Below are positions 43,886-52,231 of a stretch of 52,231 nt of DNA, piece after piece. The DNA comes from Brevundimonas diminuta ATCC 11568 (lineage in GTDB: Bacteria; Pseudomonadota; Alphaproteobacteria; Caulobacterales; Caulobacteraceae), in contig NZ_GL883086.1 of NCBI RefSeq assembly GCF_000204035.1, positions 324,803 through 377,033 on the forward strand, given 5' to 3'. The translations under genes were made by a program, and so were the position numbers. Numbering within the stretch: position 1 is the stretch's first letter; each line of letters starts with the position of its first letter. The notes under the pieces are model-generated. The model made no database searches and was not told where the DNA came from. It saw only the letters and a program-made list of their open reading frames with translations.

Positions 43886-44962
43886 ATGGACGCTGCGACT
43901 TCCTTCTGGGCCACCCCCGTCGGCTGGACCCTCGCCACTCTGGGCGGAATCCTGCTGGTCGTGGTCGGCATTCTGATCTCCCTGGCCTTCCTGCTGCTGG
44001 CCGACCGCAAGATCTGGGCGGGCGTTCAGCTGCGCAAGGGTCCGAACGTGGTCGGCCCCTTCGGCCTGCTGCAGTCCTTCGCCGACTTCTTCAAGTTCGT
44101 GCTGAAGGAGATCGTCATCCCGGCCGGGTCGGACAAGGTGGTCTTCATCCTGGCCCCGCTGATCAGCTTCGTCCTGGCTTTCATCGCCTGGGCGGTGATC
44201 CCGTTCGCGCCGGGCTGGGTGGTGTCGGACCTGAACGTCGGCATCCTGTACATCCTCGCGATCAGCTCGCTGGGCGTCTACGGCATCATCATGGGCGGCT
44301 GGGCTTCGAACTCGAAGTATCCGTTCCTGGGCTCGCTGCGTTCGGCGGCGCAGATGGTGTCCTATGAGGTCTCGATGGGCCTCATCATCATCAACGTCAT
44401 CCTGCTGGCGGGGACGATGAACCTGACCGAGATCGTGACCCAGCAACAGGGTTGGATCTGGAACTGGAACGCCTTCGGCGGCGGCCTCGAGACCCTGCCG
44501 ACGATCATCGTCATGCTGCCGATGACCATCGTCTTCTTCATCTCGGCCCTGGCCGAGACCAACCGCCCGCCGTTCGACCTGCCCGAAGCGGAATCGGAAC
44601 TGGTGGCCGGTTATCAGGTCGAATATTCCTCGACCCCCTACCTGCTGTTCATGATCGGCGAATACGCCAACATCGTCTTCATGTGCGCCATGATCACCCT
44701 GCTGTTCTGCGGCGGGTGGAATCCGGGCTTCCCGACCGACTTCCTGAACAGCGTCCCGGCCTTCGTCGCCAACCTGTTCTACCTGGCGGTCTTCGCCGTG
44801 AAGGTGGTCTTCTGGTTCTTCATGATCGCCCTGGTGAAGGCCTTCGTGCCCCGCTACCGCTATGACCAGCTGATGCGTCTTGGCTGGAAGATCTTCCTGC
44901 CGGCCTCGTTGGTGGCCGTGGTCTTCGTGGCGGCGTGGCGCGTCTTCGCGGTGGGTGCGTGA
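43886..44962 (+). CDS. nuoH: NADH-quinone oxidoreductase subunit H
   Basis: The 358-residue membrane subunit has eight or nine helices and forms part of the quinone chamber. Recognisable are [17 protein letters not shown] near residue 33, [10 protein letters not shown] and [23 protein letters not shown] in the conserved acidic loop. The TGA overlaps the ATG of a small lipoprotein gene. Confidence 0.97.
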   Translation: MDAATSFWATPVGWTLATLGGILLVVVGILISLAFLLLADRKIWAGVQLRKGPNVVGPFGLLQSFADFFKFVLKEIVIPAGSDKVVFILAPLISFVLAFIAWAVIPFAPGWVVSDLNVGILYILAISSLGVYGIIMGGWASNSKYPFLGSLRSAAQMVSYEVSMGLIIINVILLAGTMNLTEIVTQQQGWIWNWNAFGGGLETLPTIIVMLPMTIVFFISALAETNRPPFDLPEAESELVAGYQVEYSSTPYLLFMIGEYANIVFMCAMITLLFCGGWNPGFPTDFLNSVPAFVANLFYLAVFAVKVVFWFFMIALVKAFVPRYRYDQLMRLGWKIFLPASLVAVVFVAAWRVFAVGA

Positions 44963-45189
44963 TGGGCGCTCGCGCCACAGTTCTGATCGCGCTGGCGCTC
45001 GCCGCCGGCCTGTCGGCCTGCACCTTCAAGCCGATGGATCCGGCTGCGCCCGAGACCGCGTCCGCGCGTCTCGAGCGGCTGGACCGCGAGCGGGGAGAGG
45101 AGGCGGACAAGCGCGCCTATTGCCAACGTCTGTCGCGGGACGATCCGCGCTTCAGCAGGGACGGCTGCGAACGCCGGATCGGCGGATGA
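44962..45189 (+). CDS. Small lipoprotein between nuoH and nuoI (first of two)
   Basis: The 75-residue protein has a lipoprotein signal peptide with lipobox LSAC (lipid-modified Cys20). A charged helix-like segment follows, with two more cysteines, Cys54 (AYCQRLSRD) and Cys69 (RDGCERR), 15 residues apart. It should be tethered in the periplasm, where the two Cys may form a disulfide. The family is unknown. It overlaps nuoH by one base and the second lipoprotein gene by four (ATGA). It resembles its neighbour in layout and is probably an old duplicate. Confidence 0.82.
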   Translation: MGARATVLIALALAAGLSACTFKPMDPAAPETASARLERLDRERGEEADKRAYCQRLSRDDPRFSRDGCERRIGG

Positions 45190-45401
45190 AGACGAAAGCC
45201 GCAGCCCTGATGTTCGCCCTGGCCGCGCCCATGCTGGCGTCGGCCTGCGCGCCCTATGAGGCCGACCCGGTGTCGGTCTATCAGTGGGAGCGCAAGGTGC
45301 AGGAAATCGAACGGCGTGAGGCGGAACGCCAGCGCCTTTGCCAGACCCTCGACAAGGAAAGCGCCCGCTATGAACGCGAGTGCGCCGGAGTGAAATCGTA
45401 A
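45186..45401 (+). CDS. Small lipoprotein between nuoH and nuoI (second of two)
   Basis: The 71-residue protein has lipobox ASAC (Cys21), a charged helical segment ([20 protein letters not shown]) and Cys52 (LCQTLDK) and Cys66 (RECAG), 14 residues apart. The C-terminal CQ.L...... plan matches the first lipoprotein. Its stop overlaps the nuoI start by one base. The function is unknown. The coupling to nuoH and nuoI suggests a periplasmic partner or assembly factor of complex I. Confidence 0.82.
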   Translation: MKTKAAALMFALAAPMLASACAPYEADPVSVYQWERKVQEIERREAERQRLCQTLDKESARYERECAGVKS

Positions 45402-45892
45402 TGCTGACCCGTATCGTTCAGGCGGCCAAGGGCGCGATGCTGACCGACGTGTTCGGCGCCGTCGGCCTGTCGATGAAGTACATGATGAAGCCGAAGGCGA
45501 CGGTGAACTATCCGTTCGAGCGCAACCCGCAGTCGCCGCGCTTCCGTGGCGAACATGCGCTGCGCCGCTATCCGAACGGCGAAGAGCGCTGCATCGCCTG
45601 CAAGCTGTGCGAGGCCATCTGCCCCGCCCAGGCCATCACCATCGAGGCCGAACCGCGCGCCGACGGCAGCCGCCGCACGACGCGCTACGACATCGACATG
45701 GTCAAATGCATCTACTGCGGCCTGTGCCAGGAGGCCTGCCCGGTGGACGCCATCGTCGAGGGACCGAACAGCGAGTTCGCCACCGAGACTCGCGAAGAAC
45801 TGCTTTATGACAAGGCGCGCCTGCTGGATAACGGCGACCGCTGGGAGCGTCTGATCGCGAAGAATCTGGAACTCGACGCTCCGTATCGCTAA
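45401..45892 (+). CDS. nuoI: NADH-quinone oxidoreductase subunit I
   Basis: The 163-residue 23-kDa subunit binds clusters N6a and N6b through two ferredoxin motifs, [16 protein letters not shown] and [16 protein letters not shown]. The N-terminal helix contacts NuoH. It overlaps the second lipoprotein gene by one base. A 113-nt gap follows before nuoJ, the widest in the operon. Confidence 0.97.
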   Translation: MLTRIVQAAKGAMLTDVFGAVGLSMKYMMKPKATVNYPFERNPQSPRFRGEHALRRYPNGEERCIACKLCEAICPAQAITIEAEPRADGSRRTTRYDIDMVKCIYCGLCQEACPVDAIVEGPNSEFATETREELLYDKARLLDNGDRWERLIAKNLELDAPYR

Positions 45893-46005
45893 ACGGAGCG
45901 GCGATTCCGCCACGCTGACCCTGACCTTCGGGCCGGGGCCGATTTTGGAAGGGTCCGGGGTTTCCCCTCGGGCCATTGGTTTTGAAGAGGGGCGTCGTCC
46001 CGCAC

Positions 46006-46632
46006 ATGTTGCAAGGCCTGGCCTTCTATCTTCTGGCGACGGTCGCCGTGGTTTCCGCCCTTCTGGTGGTGACCGCGCGCAATCCCGTGCACTCCGTTCT
46101 CTGGCTGATCCTGACCTTCTTCTCGGCAGCCGGTCTGTTCGTTCTGCTGAGCGCCGAGTTCCTGGCGATGCTGCTGGTCGTCGTCTACGTCGGCGCCGTG
46201 GCGGTGCTGTTCCTGTTCGTCGTCATGATGCTGGACGTCGACTTCGTGAAGCTGCGCGAAGGATACGCGCGCTACCTGCCGCTGGCGGGCATCGTGGCGG
46301 GCGTTCTGCTGGCCGAGATGATCATGGTGTCGATCACCGTCGTTCAGGGCGGCGCCGCCAGGGACGCGACCTCGCCGGTTCCGGCCGGGCCTGACGTCAC
46401 CAACATCGAGACGATCGGCCGCGTGCTCTACACGGACTACGTCTACTTCTTCCAGGCGGCGGGCGTGGTCCTGCTGATCGCCATGATCGGCGCCATCGTC
46501 CTGACCCTGCGCCACCGTCCGGGCGTGCATCGCCAGGATCTGGCCGCCCAGGCCAACCGCGAACGCGCCAAGGCCGTCGAGATCAAGTCCGTGACCACGG
46601 GCCAGGGCGTCACCCCCGAGGAGCTTCTGTAA
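46006..46632 (+). CDS. nuoJ: NADH-quinone oxidoreductase subunit J
   Basis: The 208-residue membrane subunit has five helices, with [17 protein letters not shown] as the conserved helix 3 carrying the pi-bulge. The C-terminal tail is polar. ATG 46006 has GAGGGG upstream; an in-frame TTG at 45976 would add ten residues. Its TAA overlaps nuoK. Confidence 0.95.
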   Translation: MLQGLAFYLLATVAVVSALLVVTARNPVHSVLWLILTFFSAAGLFVLLSAEFLAMLLVVVYVGAVAVLFLFVVMMLDVDFVKLREGYARYLPLAGIVAGVLLAEMIMVSITVVQGGAARDATSPVPAGPDVTNIETIGRVLYTDYVYFFQAAGVVLLIAMIGAIVLTLRHRPGVHRQDLAAQANRERAKAVEIKSVTTGQGVTPEELL

Positions 46633-46940
46633 TGGATATCTCGCTCCAGCATTATCTGGCGGTCGCCGCCATGCTGTTCACCATCGGCGTCTTCGGCATC
46701 TTCGTGAACCGCAAGAACGTCATCATCATCCTGATGTCGGTCGAGATGATCCTGCTCGCGGTGAACATCAACTTCGTGGCCTTCTCGACCCACCTGAACG
46801 ACGTGTCGGGTCAGCTGATGGCCATGTTCGTCCTGACCGTCGCCGCGGCCGAGGCCGCCGTCGGCCTGGCCATTCTCGTGACCTTCTTCCGTAACCGCGG
46901 CGACATCGCGGTCGACGACGCCTCCGTGATGAAGGGCTGA
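46632..46940 (+). CDS. nuoK: NADH-quinone oxidoreductase subunit K
   Basis: The 102-residue membrane subunit has three helices. [18 protein letters not shown] carries the conserved Glu and [11 protein letters not shown] the second Glu, both on the proton route. It overlaps nuoJ by one base. Confidence 0.97.
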   Translation: MDISLQHYLAVAAMLFTIGVFGIFVNRKNVIIILMSVEMILLAVNINFVAFSTHLNDVSGQLMAMFVLTVAAAEAAVGLAILVTFFRNRGDIAVDDASVMKG

Positions 46941-46948
46941 TCGGAACC

Positions 46949-48988
46949 GTGACTATCCAGACTCTCGTCACTCTCGGTGTCTTCGCCCCCCTGCTGGGGG
47001 CCATGATCGCCGGCTTCTTCGGTCGCCGGATCGGCGACGTCGCCTCGCAGGCCGTCACCACGGGCCTGCTGTTCTTCTCGTGCGCGGTCTCCTGGATCGT
47101 GTTCAGCCAGTGGACCTGGGGCGGGCTGGAAGCCTTCACCGTGCACCTGGCGCCGTTCATCCATGTCGGCGAGTTCCAGTCGAACTGGTCGATCCGCGTT
47201 GACGCCATGTCGGCGGTCATGCTGATCGTGGTGACCTCGGTGTCCTCGCTGGTTCACCTCTATTCCTGGGGCTACATGAAGGAGGACGACAGCCGTCCTC
47301 GCTTCTTCGCCTATCTGTCGCTGTTCACCTTCATGATGCTGGCGCTGGTGACGGCGGCCGACTTCCTGCAGATGTTCTTCGGCTGGGAAGGCGTGGGCCT
47401 GGCGTCCTATCTGCTGATCGGTTTCTGGTACAAGAAGCCCTCGGCCACCGCTGCCTCCATCAAGGCCTTCGTGGTCAACCGCGTCGGCGACTTCGGCTTC
47501 CTGCTCGGCATGATGACCGTGTTCTGGATGTTCGGCACGATCGAGTTCGCCAAGCTGTTCCCGCTGATCGCCGGCAAGGCCGGGACGGGCTGGGAATTCC
47601 TGGGCCACACCTGGTCGGCGCTGGATCTGGCCGGTCTGCTGCTGTTCATCGGCGCCATGGGCAAGTCGGCGCAGTTCTTCCTGCACACCTGGCTGCCGGA
47701 CGCGATGGAAGGCCCGACGCCCGTGTCGGCCCTGATCCACGCGGCCACCATGGTTACGGCCGGCGTCTACATGGTCTGCCTGCTGTCGCCCCTGTATGAG
47801 CACGCGCCCGTCGCGTCGCAGTTCATCGCCATCATCGGCGGCGTCACGGCCATCTTCGCCGCGACCGTCGGCATGATGCAGAACGACATCAAGCGGATGA
47901 TCGCCTATTCGACCTGTTCGCAGCTGGGCTACATGTTCTTTGCGGCGGGCGTCGGCGCCTATCAGCCCGCCATGTTCCACCTGTTCACGCACGCCTTCTT
48001 CAAGGCCCTGCTGTTCCTGGGCGCCGGTTCGGTGATCCACGGCATGCATCATGAGCAGGACATGCGGAAGATGGGCGGCCTGTGGAAGCTGCTGCCCGTC
48101 ACCTATGCGACCATGATGATCGGCACCATCGCCATCACCGGCCTGGGCATGCCCGGCGTCGGCGGCTTCGCCGGCTTCTACTCCAAGGACTCCATCCTCG
48201 AGAGCGCCTATGCGGCGGCGACGACCGGCCACTCGGCCGCGGGCATGTTCGCCTTCGTCATCGGCATCTCGGCGGCCCTGCTGACGGCTTACTACTCGTG
48301 GCGTCTGGTGTTCATGACCTTCCACAACAAGCCTGTGTGGAAGGAAGAGGAGGGCGCGCACCATGCCGACGCCCACGCTCATGACGATCATGCGCACGAC
48401 GACCATCATCATGGTCCGTTGAAGCCGCATGAGAGCCCGCTGGTCATGGTCGTGCCGCTGCTGGTGCTGTCGATCGGCGCGGTGTTCGCCGGCATGATCT
48501 TCGCCCCGCACTTCATCGGCCATCATGAGGCTGAGTTCTGGCGCGGCGCCATCTTCGTTGGGGCTGAGAACCACGTCCTGCACGAAAGCCACAACGTCCC
48601 GACCTGGGTGAAGTGGGCGCCGCTGATCGTGACGCTGCTGGGCACGGCCATCGCCTACTGGCTGTATGTCGTGAAGGAAGGCGCGGCCAAGGAGATGGCC
48701 GACCGCAAGGGCCCGCTGTGGACCTTCCTCTACAACAAGTGGTTCTTCGATGAGCTGTACGACGCCGTCTTCGTGAAGGGGACCAAGGCGATCGGCGACT
48801 TCTTCTGGAAGATCGGCGACGTGAAGATCATCGACGGCCTCGGTCCGAACGGCGCGGCCTGGGCTTCGCTGAAGTCGGGCGGCTGGTTGTCCCGGTTCCA
48901 GTCCGGTTTCGTCTACTTCTATGCATTCGTGATGCTGATCGGCGTGGCTGCGTTCCTTGCCTTCGCCATCTTCACGTGGGGAGCCTGA
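46949..48988 (+). CDS. nuoL: NADH-quinone oxidoreductase subunit L
   Basis: The 679-residue antiporter-like subunit is the distal proton pump. [17 protein letters not shown] carries the conserved Glu, and [26 protein letters not shown] carries the key Lys-helix region and broken helix. A His/Asp-rich cytosol- or membrane-edge loop (about residues 470-490) is inserted before the C-terminal helices. The start is GTG 46949, 9 nt after nuoK. Confidence 0.97.
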   Translation: MTIQTLVTLGVFAPLLGAMIAGFFGRRIGDVASQAVTTGLLFFSCAVSWIVFSQWTWGGLEAFTVHLAPFIHVGEFQSNWSIRVDAMSAVMLIVVTSVSSLVHLYSWGYMKEDDSRPRFFAYLSLFTFMMLALVTAADFLQMFFGWEGVGLASYLLIGFWYKKPSATAASIKAFVVNRVGDFGFLLGMMTVFWMFGTIEFAKLFPLIAGKAGTGWEFLGHTWSALDLAGLLLFIGAMGKSAQFFLHTWLPDAMEGPTPVSALIHAATMVTAGVYMVCLLSPLYEHAPVASQFIAIIGGVTAIFAATVGMMQNDIKRMIAYSTCSQLGYMFFAAGVGAYQPAMFHLFTHAFFKALLFLGAGSVIHGMHHEQDMRKMGGLWKLLPVTYATMMIGTIAITGLGMPGVGGFAGFYSKDSILESAYAAATTGHSAAGMFAFVIGISAALLTAYYSWRLVFMTFHNKPVWKEEEGAHHADAHAHDDHAHDDHHHGPLKPHESPLVMVVPLLVLSIGAVFAGMIFAPHFIGHHEAEFWRGAIFVGAENHVLHESHNVPTWVKWAPLIVTLLGTAIAYWLYVVKEGAAKEMADRKGPLWTFLYNKWFFDELYDAVFVKGTKAIGDFFWKIGDVKIIDGLGPNGAAWASLKSGGWLSRFQSGFVYFYAFVMLIGVAAFLAFAIFTWGA

Positions 48989-48993
48989 GCCTC

Positions 48994-50481
48994 GTGCCTC
49001 ACATTCTGAGCATCGTCACCTTCCTGCCGCTTCTCGGCGCGGCCGCGATCCTGGTCGCGCGCCTGCTGAACAAGGGCGGTCAGGACGCCGCGGCCCCGGC
49101 CGCCCGCTGGATCGCCCTGATCACCACCATGGTGGTGCTGGCCGTGTCCGTCCTGCTGGTCGCCCAGTTCGATCCGTCGAACCCGGCCTATCAGTTCGTC
49201 GAGAACTACGCCTGGTTCGCGGGCGCCGGCTATCACCTGGGCGTGGACGGGATCTCCATCCTGTTCGTCCTGCTGACGGCCTTCCTGCTGCCGATCTGCA
49301 TTGTGGCCAGCTGGAAGTCGATCGAGACGCGCGTCGTCGAATACATGATCGCCTTCCTGATCCTGGAGACCATGGTCATCGGCGTGTTCACCTCGCTGGA
49401 CCTGTTCCTCTTCTACATCTTCTTCGAAGGCACCCTGGTCCCGATGTATCTGATCATCGGCATCTGGGGCGGCGCCAACCGCATCTACGCAGCGTACAAA
49501 TTCTTCCTGTACACCCTGCTGGGATCGGTCCTGATGCTGCTGGCCATGCTGTGGATGGCCCACACGACCGGCACCACCAGTATTCCGGAACTGAAGCAGT
49601 ACGCCTTCGACCCGGCGGTGCAGCCGCTGCTGTGGCTGGCCTTCTTCGCCTCCTTCGCGGTGAAGATGCCGATGTGGCCGGTGCACACCTGGCTGCCCGA
49701 CGCCCACGTTCAGGCGCCGACGGCGGGTTCGGTCATCCTGGCCGGCATCCTGCTGAAGCTCGGCGGCTACGGCTTCATCCTGTTCAATATCCCGATGTTC
49801 CCGCTGGCGTCGCAGATGTTCACGCCGCTGGTGCTGACGCTGTCGGTCATCGCCGTGGTCTACACCTCGCTGGTCGCCTTCCGTCAGACGGACATCAAGA
49901 AGCTGATCGCCTATTCGTCGGTCGCCCACATGGGCTTCGTGACCATGGGCATTTTCGCGGGCAACGACACCGGCGTTCAAGGCGCCGTCTTCCAGATGCT
50001 GAGCCACGGCCTGATCTCGGGCGCGCTCTTCCTGTGCGTCGGCGTGGTCTATGACCGGATGCACACCCGTGAGATCGCCTTCTACGGCGGCCTGACGGCG
50101 CGGATGCCCTGGTATGCGGCCATCTTCCTGATGTTCACCATGGCCAACGTCGGCCTACCGGGCACCTCGGGCTTCATCGGCGAAGTGCTGACGATGACGG
50201 GCGCCTATCAGGTCTCGACCTGGGCGGCCCTGATCGCGGCCTCGGGCGTGATCTTCTCGGCGGTCTATGCGCTGACGCTGTTCCGCAACGTCATGTACGG
50301 CCCGATCACCAATCCGGCGCTGGAAAGCATCACCGACATCGACAAGCGCGAACTGCTGATCTTCGTGCCCCTGATCGTCGGCACCATCTGGCTGGGCCTC
50401 TATCCCAACGCCGTTCTCGACTACACCGGGCCAACTGTTGAAGCCCTGACCAGCGCCTATCGCGCCGCGATCGGCGGGTGA
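48994..50481 (+). CDS. nuoM: NADH-quinone oxidoreductase subunit M
   Basis: The 495-residue antiporter-like subunit has [18 protein letters not shown] with the conserved Glu, and [25 protein letters not shown] 48994 has GGGGAG about 10 nt upstream and gives the expected [15 protein letters not shown]; an earlier GTG at 48976 would overlap nuoL. Confidence 0.96.
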   Translation: MPHILSIVTFLPLLGAAAILVARLLNKGGQDAAAPAARWIALITTMVVLAVSVLLVAQFDPSNPAYQFVENYAWFAGAGYHLGVDGISILFVLLTAFLLPICIVASWKSIETRVVEYMIAFLILETMVIGVFTSLDLFLFYIFFEGTLVPMYLIIGIWGGANRIYAAYKFFLYTLLGSVLMLLAMLWMAHTTGTTSIPELKQYAFDPAVQPLLWLAFFASFAVKMPMWPVHTWLPDAHVQAPTAGSVILAGILLKLGGYGFILFNIPMFPLASQMFTPLVLTLSVIAVVYTSLVAFRQTDIKKLIAYSSVAHMGFVTMGIFAGNDTGVQGAVFQMLSHGLISGALFLCVGVVYDRMHTREIAFYGGLTARMPWYAAIFLMFTMANVGLPGTSGFIGEVLTMTGAYQVSTWAALIAASGVIFSAVYALTLFRNVMYGPITNPALESITDIDKRELLIFVPLIVGTIWLGLYPNAVLDYTGPTVEALTSAYRAAIGG

Positions 50482-50488
50482 GACCATA

Positions 50489-51931
50489 ATGCCTGATCTG
50501 TCCTCCGCTCTCCAACTCGCCGCCCCGGAGCTGACCCTTGCGGTCGGCGGGCTGGTGCTGCTCATGCTCGGCGCCTTCGCCGGCGAGAAGTCCACGCGCC
50601 TGGTCTCGGGCCTGTCGGTGTTGCTTCTGCTGGCGGCGACGGCTCTGGCCGTCGTCGGTCCGCTGGGGTCCGCCTTCAACGGGGCCTATGTGGCTGATCC
50701 GCTGGCCGTCTTCGGCAAGGCGGTGATCTTCCTGTCCGCCGCCGTGGCCGTGGTGCTGGGCGACGGCTGGATGCATCGCAACAACATCGCCAAGTTCGAA
50801 TATCCGGTCCTGATCGTGCTGGCCTCGGTCGGCATGGGCATGATGGCGTCGTCGGGCGATCTGATCTCGCTCTACATCGGCATCGAGATGCACTCGCTGG
50901 CCCTCTACGTCCTGGCCGCCTATCGCCGGGACGACCTGAAGGCCTCGGAAGCGGGCCTGAAGTATTTCGTCCTGGGCGCCCTGTCGTCGGGTCTGCTGCT
51001 GTACGGCGCCAGCCTGATCTACGGTTTCGCCGGTTCGATGCGGTTCGAGGACATCGCCGCCTTCGCCACCGCCAACCCCGGTCCGGGCCTGATCTTCGGC
51101 CTGGTCTTCCTGATCTGTGGTCTGGCGTTCAAGGTTTCGGCCGCGCCGTTCCACATGTGGACGCCCGACGTCTACGAAGGCGCCCCGACCCCGGTCGTGG
51201 CCCTGTTCTCGACCGCGCCCAAGGTGGCGGCCATGGTGCTGATCATCCGCGTGCTGGTCGAAGGCTTCGGTCTGGCCCATGCGCAGTGGGCCCAAGTGCT
51301 GATCCTGATCTCGCTGATCAGCTTCGCGGTCGGCGCCTTCGGCGGCCTGATGCAGAAAGATATCCAGCGCCTGCTGGCCTATTCGTCCATCATCAACATC
51401 GGCTACGCCCTGCTGGGCGTGGCGGCCGGCACCCAGGTCGGCGTCCAGGCGACCCTGATGTTCATGACCCTGTATGTCGTGGATCAGATCGGCTTCTTCG
51501 CCATCCTGTTGTCGCTGAGCCGCAACGGCCGTCCGATCCGCAAGATCGCCGATCTGGCCGGTCTGAAGAAGGACCGTCCGGTGACGGCCGTCGCCCTGAC
51601 GATCCTGTCGCTGTCGGCCGTCGGCATTCCGCCGATGTCGGGCTTCTGGGGCAAGTTCTACGTCTTCGGCGCCGCCGCCGACGCGGGTTACTGGATGGCG
51701 GGCGCTGCGGGTCTGGTGGCCTCGGTCGTCGCGGCCTTCTACTATCTGCGCATCATCAAGGTGATCTGGTTCGACACGCCTGAGTTCGACGTGACGACGG
51801 ACAAGGCGCCGGCCGGCGCGCAATGGATCGGCTGGGCGGCTGCGGCCTTCAGCTTCCCTGTGCTGCTGATCGCCCTGACCTGGCTGGAGCCGCTGACGCG
51901 CGCGGCGGCCGCGGGCGTCGGGATCGGATAA
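50489..51931 (+). CDS. nuoN: NADH-quinone oxidoreductase subunit N
   Basis: The 480-residue antiporter-like subunit has YIGIEMHSLALYVLAAY, FKVSAAPFHMWTPDVYEGAPTPVVA and PPMSGFWGKFYVF. It is last of the 14 nuo genes, so this operon encodes a complete complex I. The stop is 6 nt before birA. Confidence 0.97.
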   Translation: MPDLSSALQLAAPELTLAVGGLVLLMLGAFAGEKSTRLVSGLSVLLLLAATALAVVGPLGSAFNGAYVADPLAVFGKAVIFLSAAVAVVLGDGWMHRNNIAKFEYPVLIVLASVGMGMMASSGDLISLYIGIEMHSLALYVLAAYRRDDLKASEAGLKYFVLGALSSGLLLYGASLIYGFAGSMRFEDIAAFATANPGPGLIFGLVFLICGLAFKVSAAPFHMWTPDVYEGAPTPVVALFSTAPKVAAMVLIIRVLVEGFGLAHAQWAQVLILISLISFAVGAFGGLMQKDIQRLLAYSSIINIGYALLGVAAGTQVGVQATLMFMTLYVVDQIGFFAILLSLSRNGRPIRKIADLAGLKKDRPVTAVALTILSLSAVGIPPMSGFWGKFYVFGAAADAGYWMAGAAGLVASVVAAFYYLRIIKVIWFDTPEFDVTTDKAPAGAQWIGWAAAAFSFPVLLIALTWLEPLTRAAAAGVGIG

Positions 51932-51937
51932 GGGGCC

Positions 51938-52231
51938 TTGGCGGCTCCGGTCCTGATCCTCGAAGAGACCGACTCCACCAACGCCGAGGCGCGTCGTCGC
52001 GCCGAGGCGGGCGATGCCGGGCCGCTGTGGATCGCGGCCCGGCGTCAAACCGCCGGACGGGGCCGTCGCGGCCGCGCCTGGGACAGCAGGGACGGCAATC
52101 TGGCCACGACCCTGCTGCTGACGCTGAACCGCACTCCGGCCGAGGCGGCGCAACTGACCTTCGCCGCCGCCCTGGCGGTGGCCGATCTGCTGGACCGCTA
52201 TGTTCCGCCCGCGCTGGTCAGCATCAAATGG
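51938..52231 (+). CDS. birA: Biotin--[acetyl-CoA-carboxylase] ligase, 3' truncated by the window
   Basis: The first 98 residues are present. LILEETDSTNAEARRRAEAG and the biotinyl-AMP motif GRGRRGRAWDS with GNLATTLLL are typical of the BirA catalytic domain. There is no N-terminal helix-turn-helix, so it is the enzyme-only, non-repressor type. The start is TTG 51938 with AAGGGG just upstream. BirA next to nuoN is common in alphaproteobacteria. Confidence 0.9.
   Translation, partial: MAAPVLILEETDSTNAEARRRAEAGDAGPLWIAARRQTAGRGRRGRAWDSRDGNLATTLLLTLNRTPAEAAQLTFAAALAVADLLDRYVPPALVSIKW

Noticed and set aside
41780..44446. An 888-codon open frame opposite nuoG and nuoH
   Set aside because: Antisense shadow of two certain complex I genes; Arg/Gln/His-rich composition typical of such shadows.
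46811..48592. A 593-codon open frame opposite nuoL
   Set aside because: Antisense shadow of a certain gene with low-complexity His/Arg/Gln composition.

Overview
The window is about 52 kb of high-GC alphaproteobacterial chromosome. It most likely comes from the Caulobacterales, close to Brevundimonas or Caulobacter. The reasons are the divergent cicA/clpX-lon-hup block, a complete 14-subunit nuo operon with alphaproteobacterial extras, LexA boxes of the GTTC-N7-GTTC type, many TonB-receptor and S9-peptidase genes, and strong G/C in third codon positions.

Positions 1-3670 are an accessory block: the tail of an unknown gene, a glycine-rich hypothetical gene, then three tandem secreted paralogues of the DUF6683 type. 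Each paralogue ends at UGA in an almost identical nucleotide context. In each, the reading frame continues past the UGA for 51-52 codons and encodes a hydrophilic linker, one transmembrane helix and an Arg cluster. The next paralogue starts about 10 nt after the stop of that extension. This looks like programmed UGA readthrough making a secreted form and a membrane-anchored or sorted form, and it is the most unusual thing in the window.

Positions 3671-15667 look like an inducible 4-hydroxyproline (collagen-type peptide) utilisation island. It has a TonB-dependent receptor, a periplasmic DPP-IV-like peptidase, an Ldh-family imino-acid reductase, an aldehyde dehydrogenase, a DHDPS-family deaminase, a 4-hydroxyproline epimerase, a GntR/FCD regulator and a TauE/SafE-type transporter. 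At least five copies of a GTATAC-centred palindrome lie in front of these genes and are the likely operators. No D-hydroxyproline dehydrogenase is visible.

Positions 15776-21490 are housekeeping protein quality control (cicA, clpX, lon, hup), tRNA-Val and a cupin gene. Positions 21630-29639 carry gltA, gltX, comEC, lexA with two SOS boxes, and a second S9 peptidase. Positions 29756-36524 carry a large autotransporter, a GT4 glycosyltransferase, tRNA-Asp and an AbgT-family transporter.

Positions 36734-51931 are the nuoABCDE-x-FGH-lipo-lipo-IJKLMN operon for respiratory complex I. Most genes overlap or nearly touch, and three small uncharacterised membrane or lipoprotein genes are embedded. 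The window ends inside birA. No CRISPR array, phage or insertion sequence was seen, and no gene-free stretch exceeds 300 bases.
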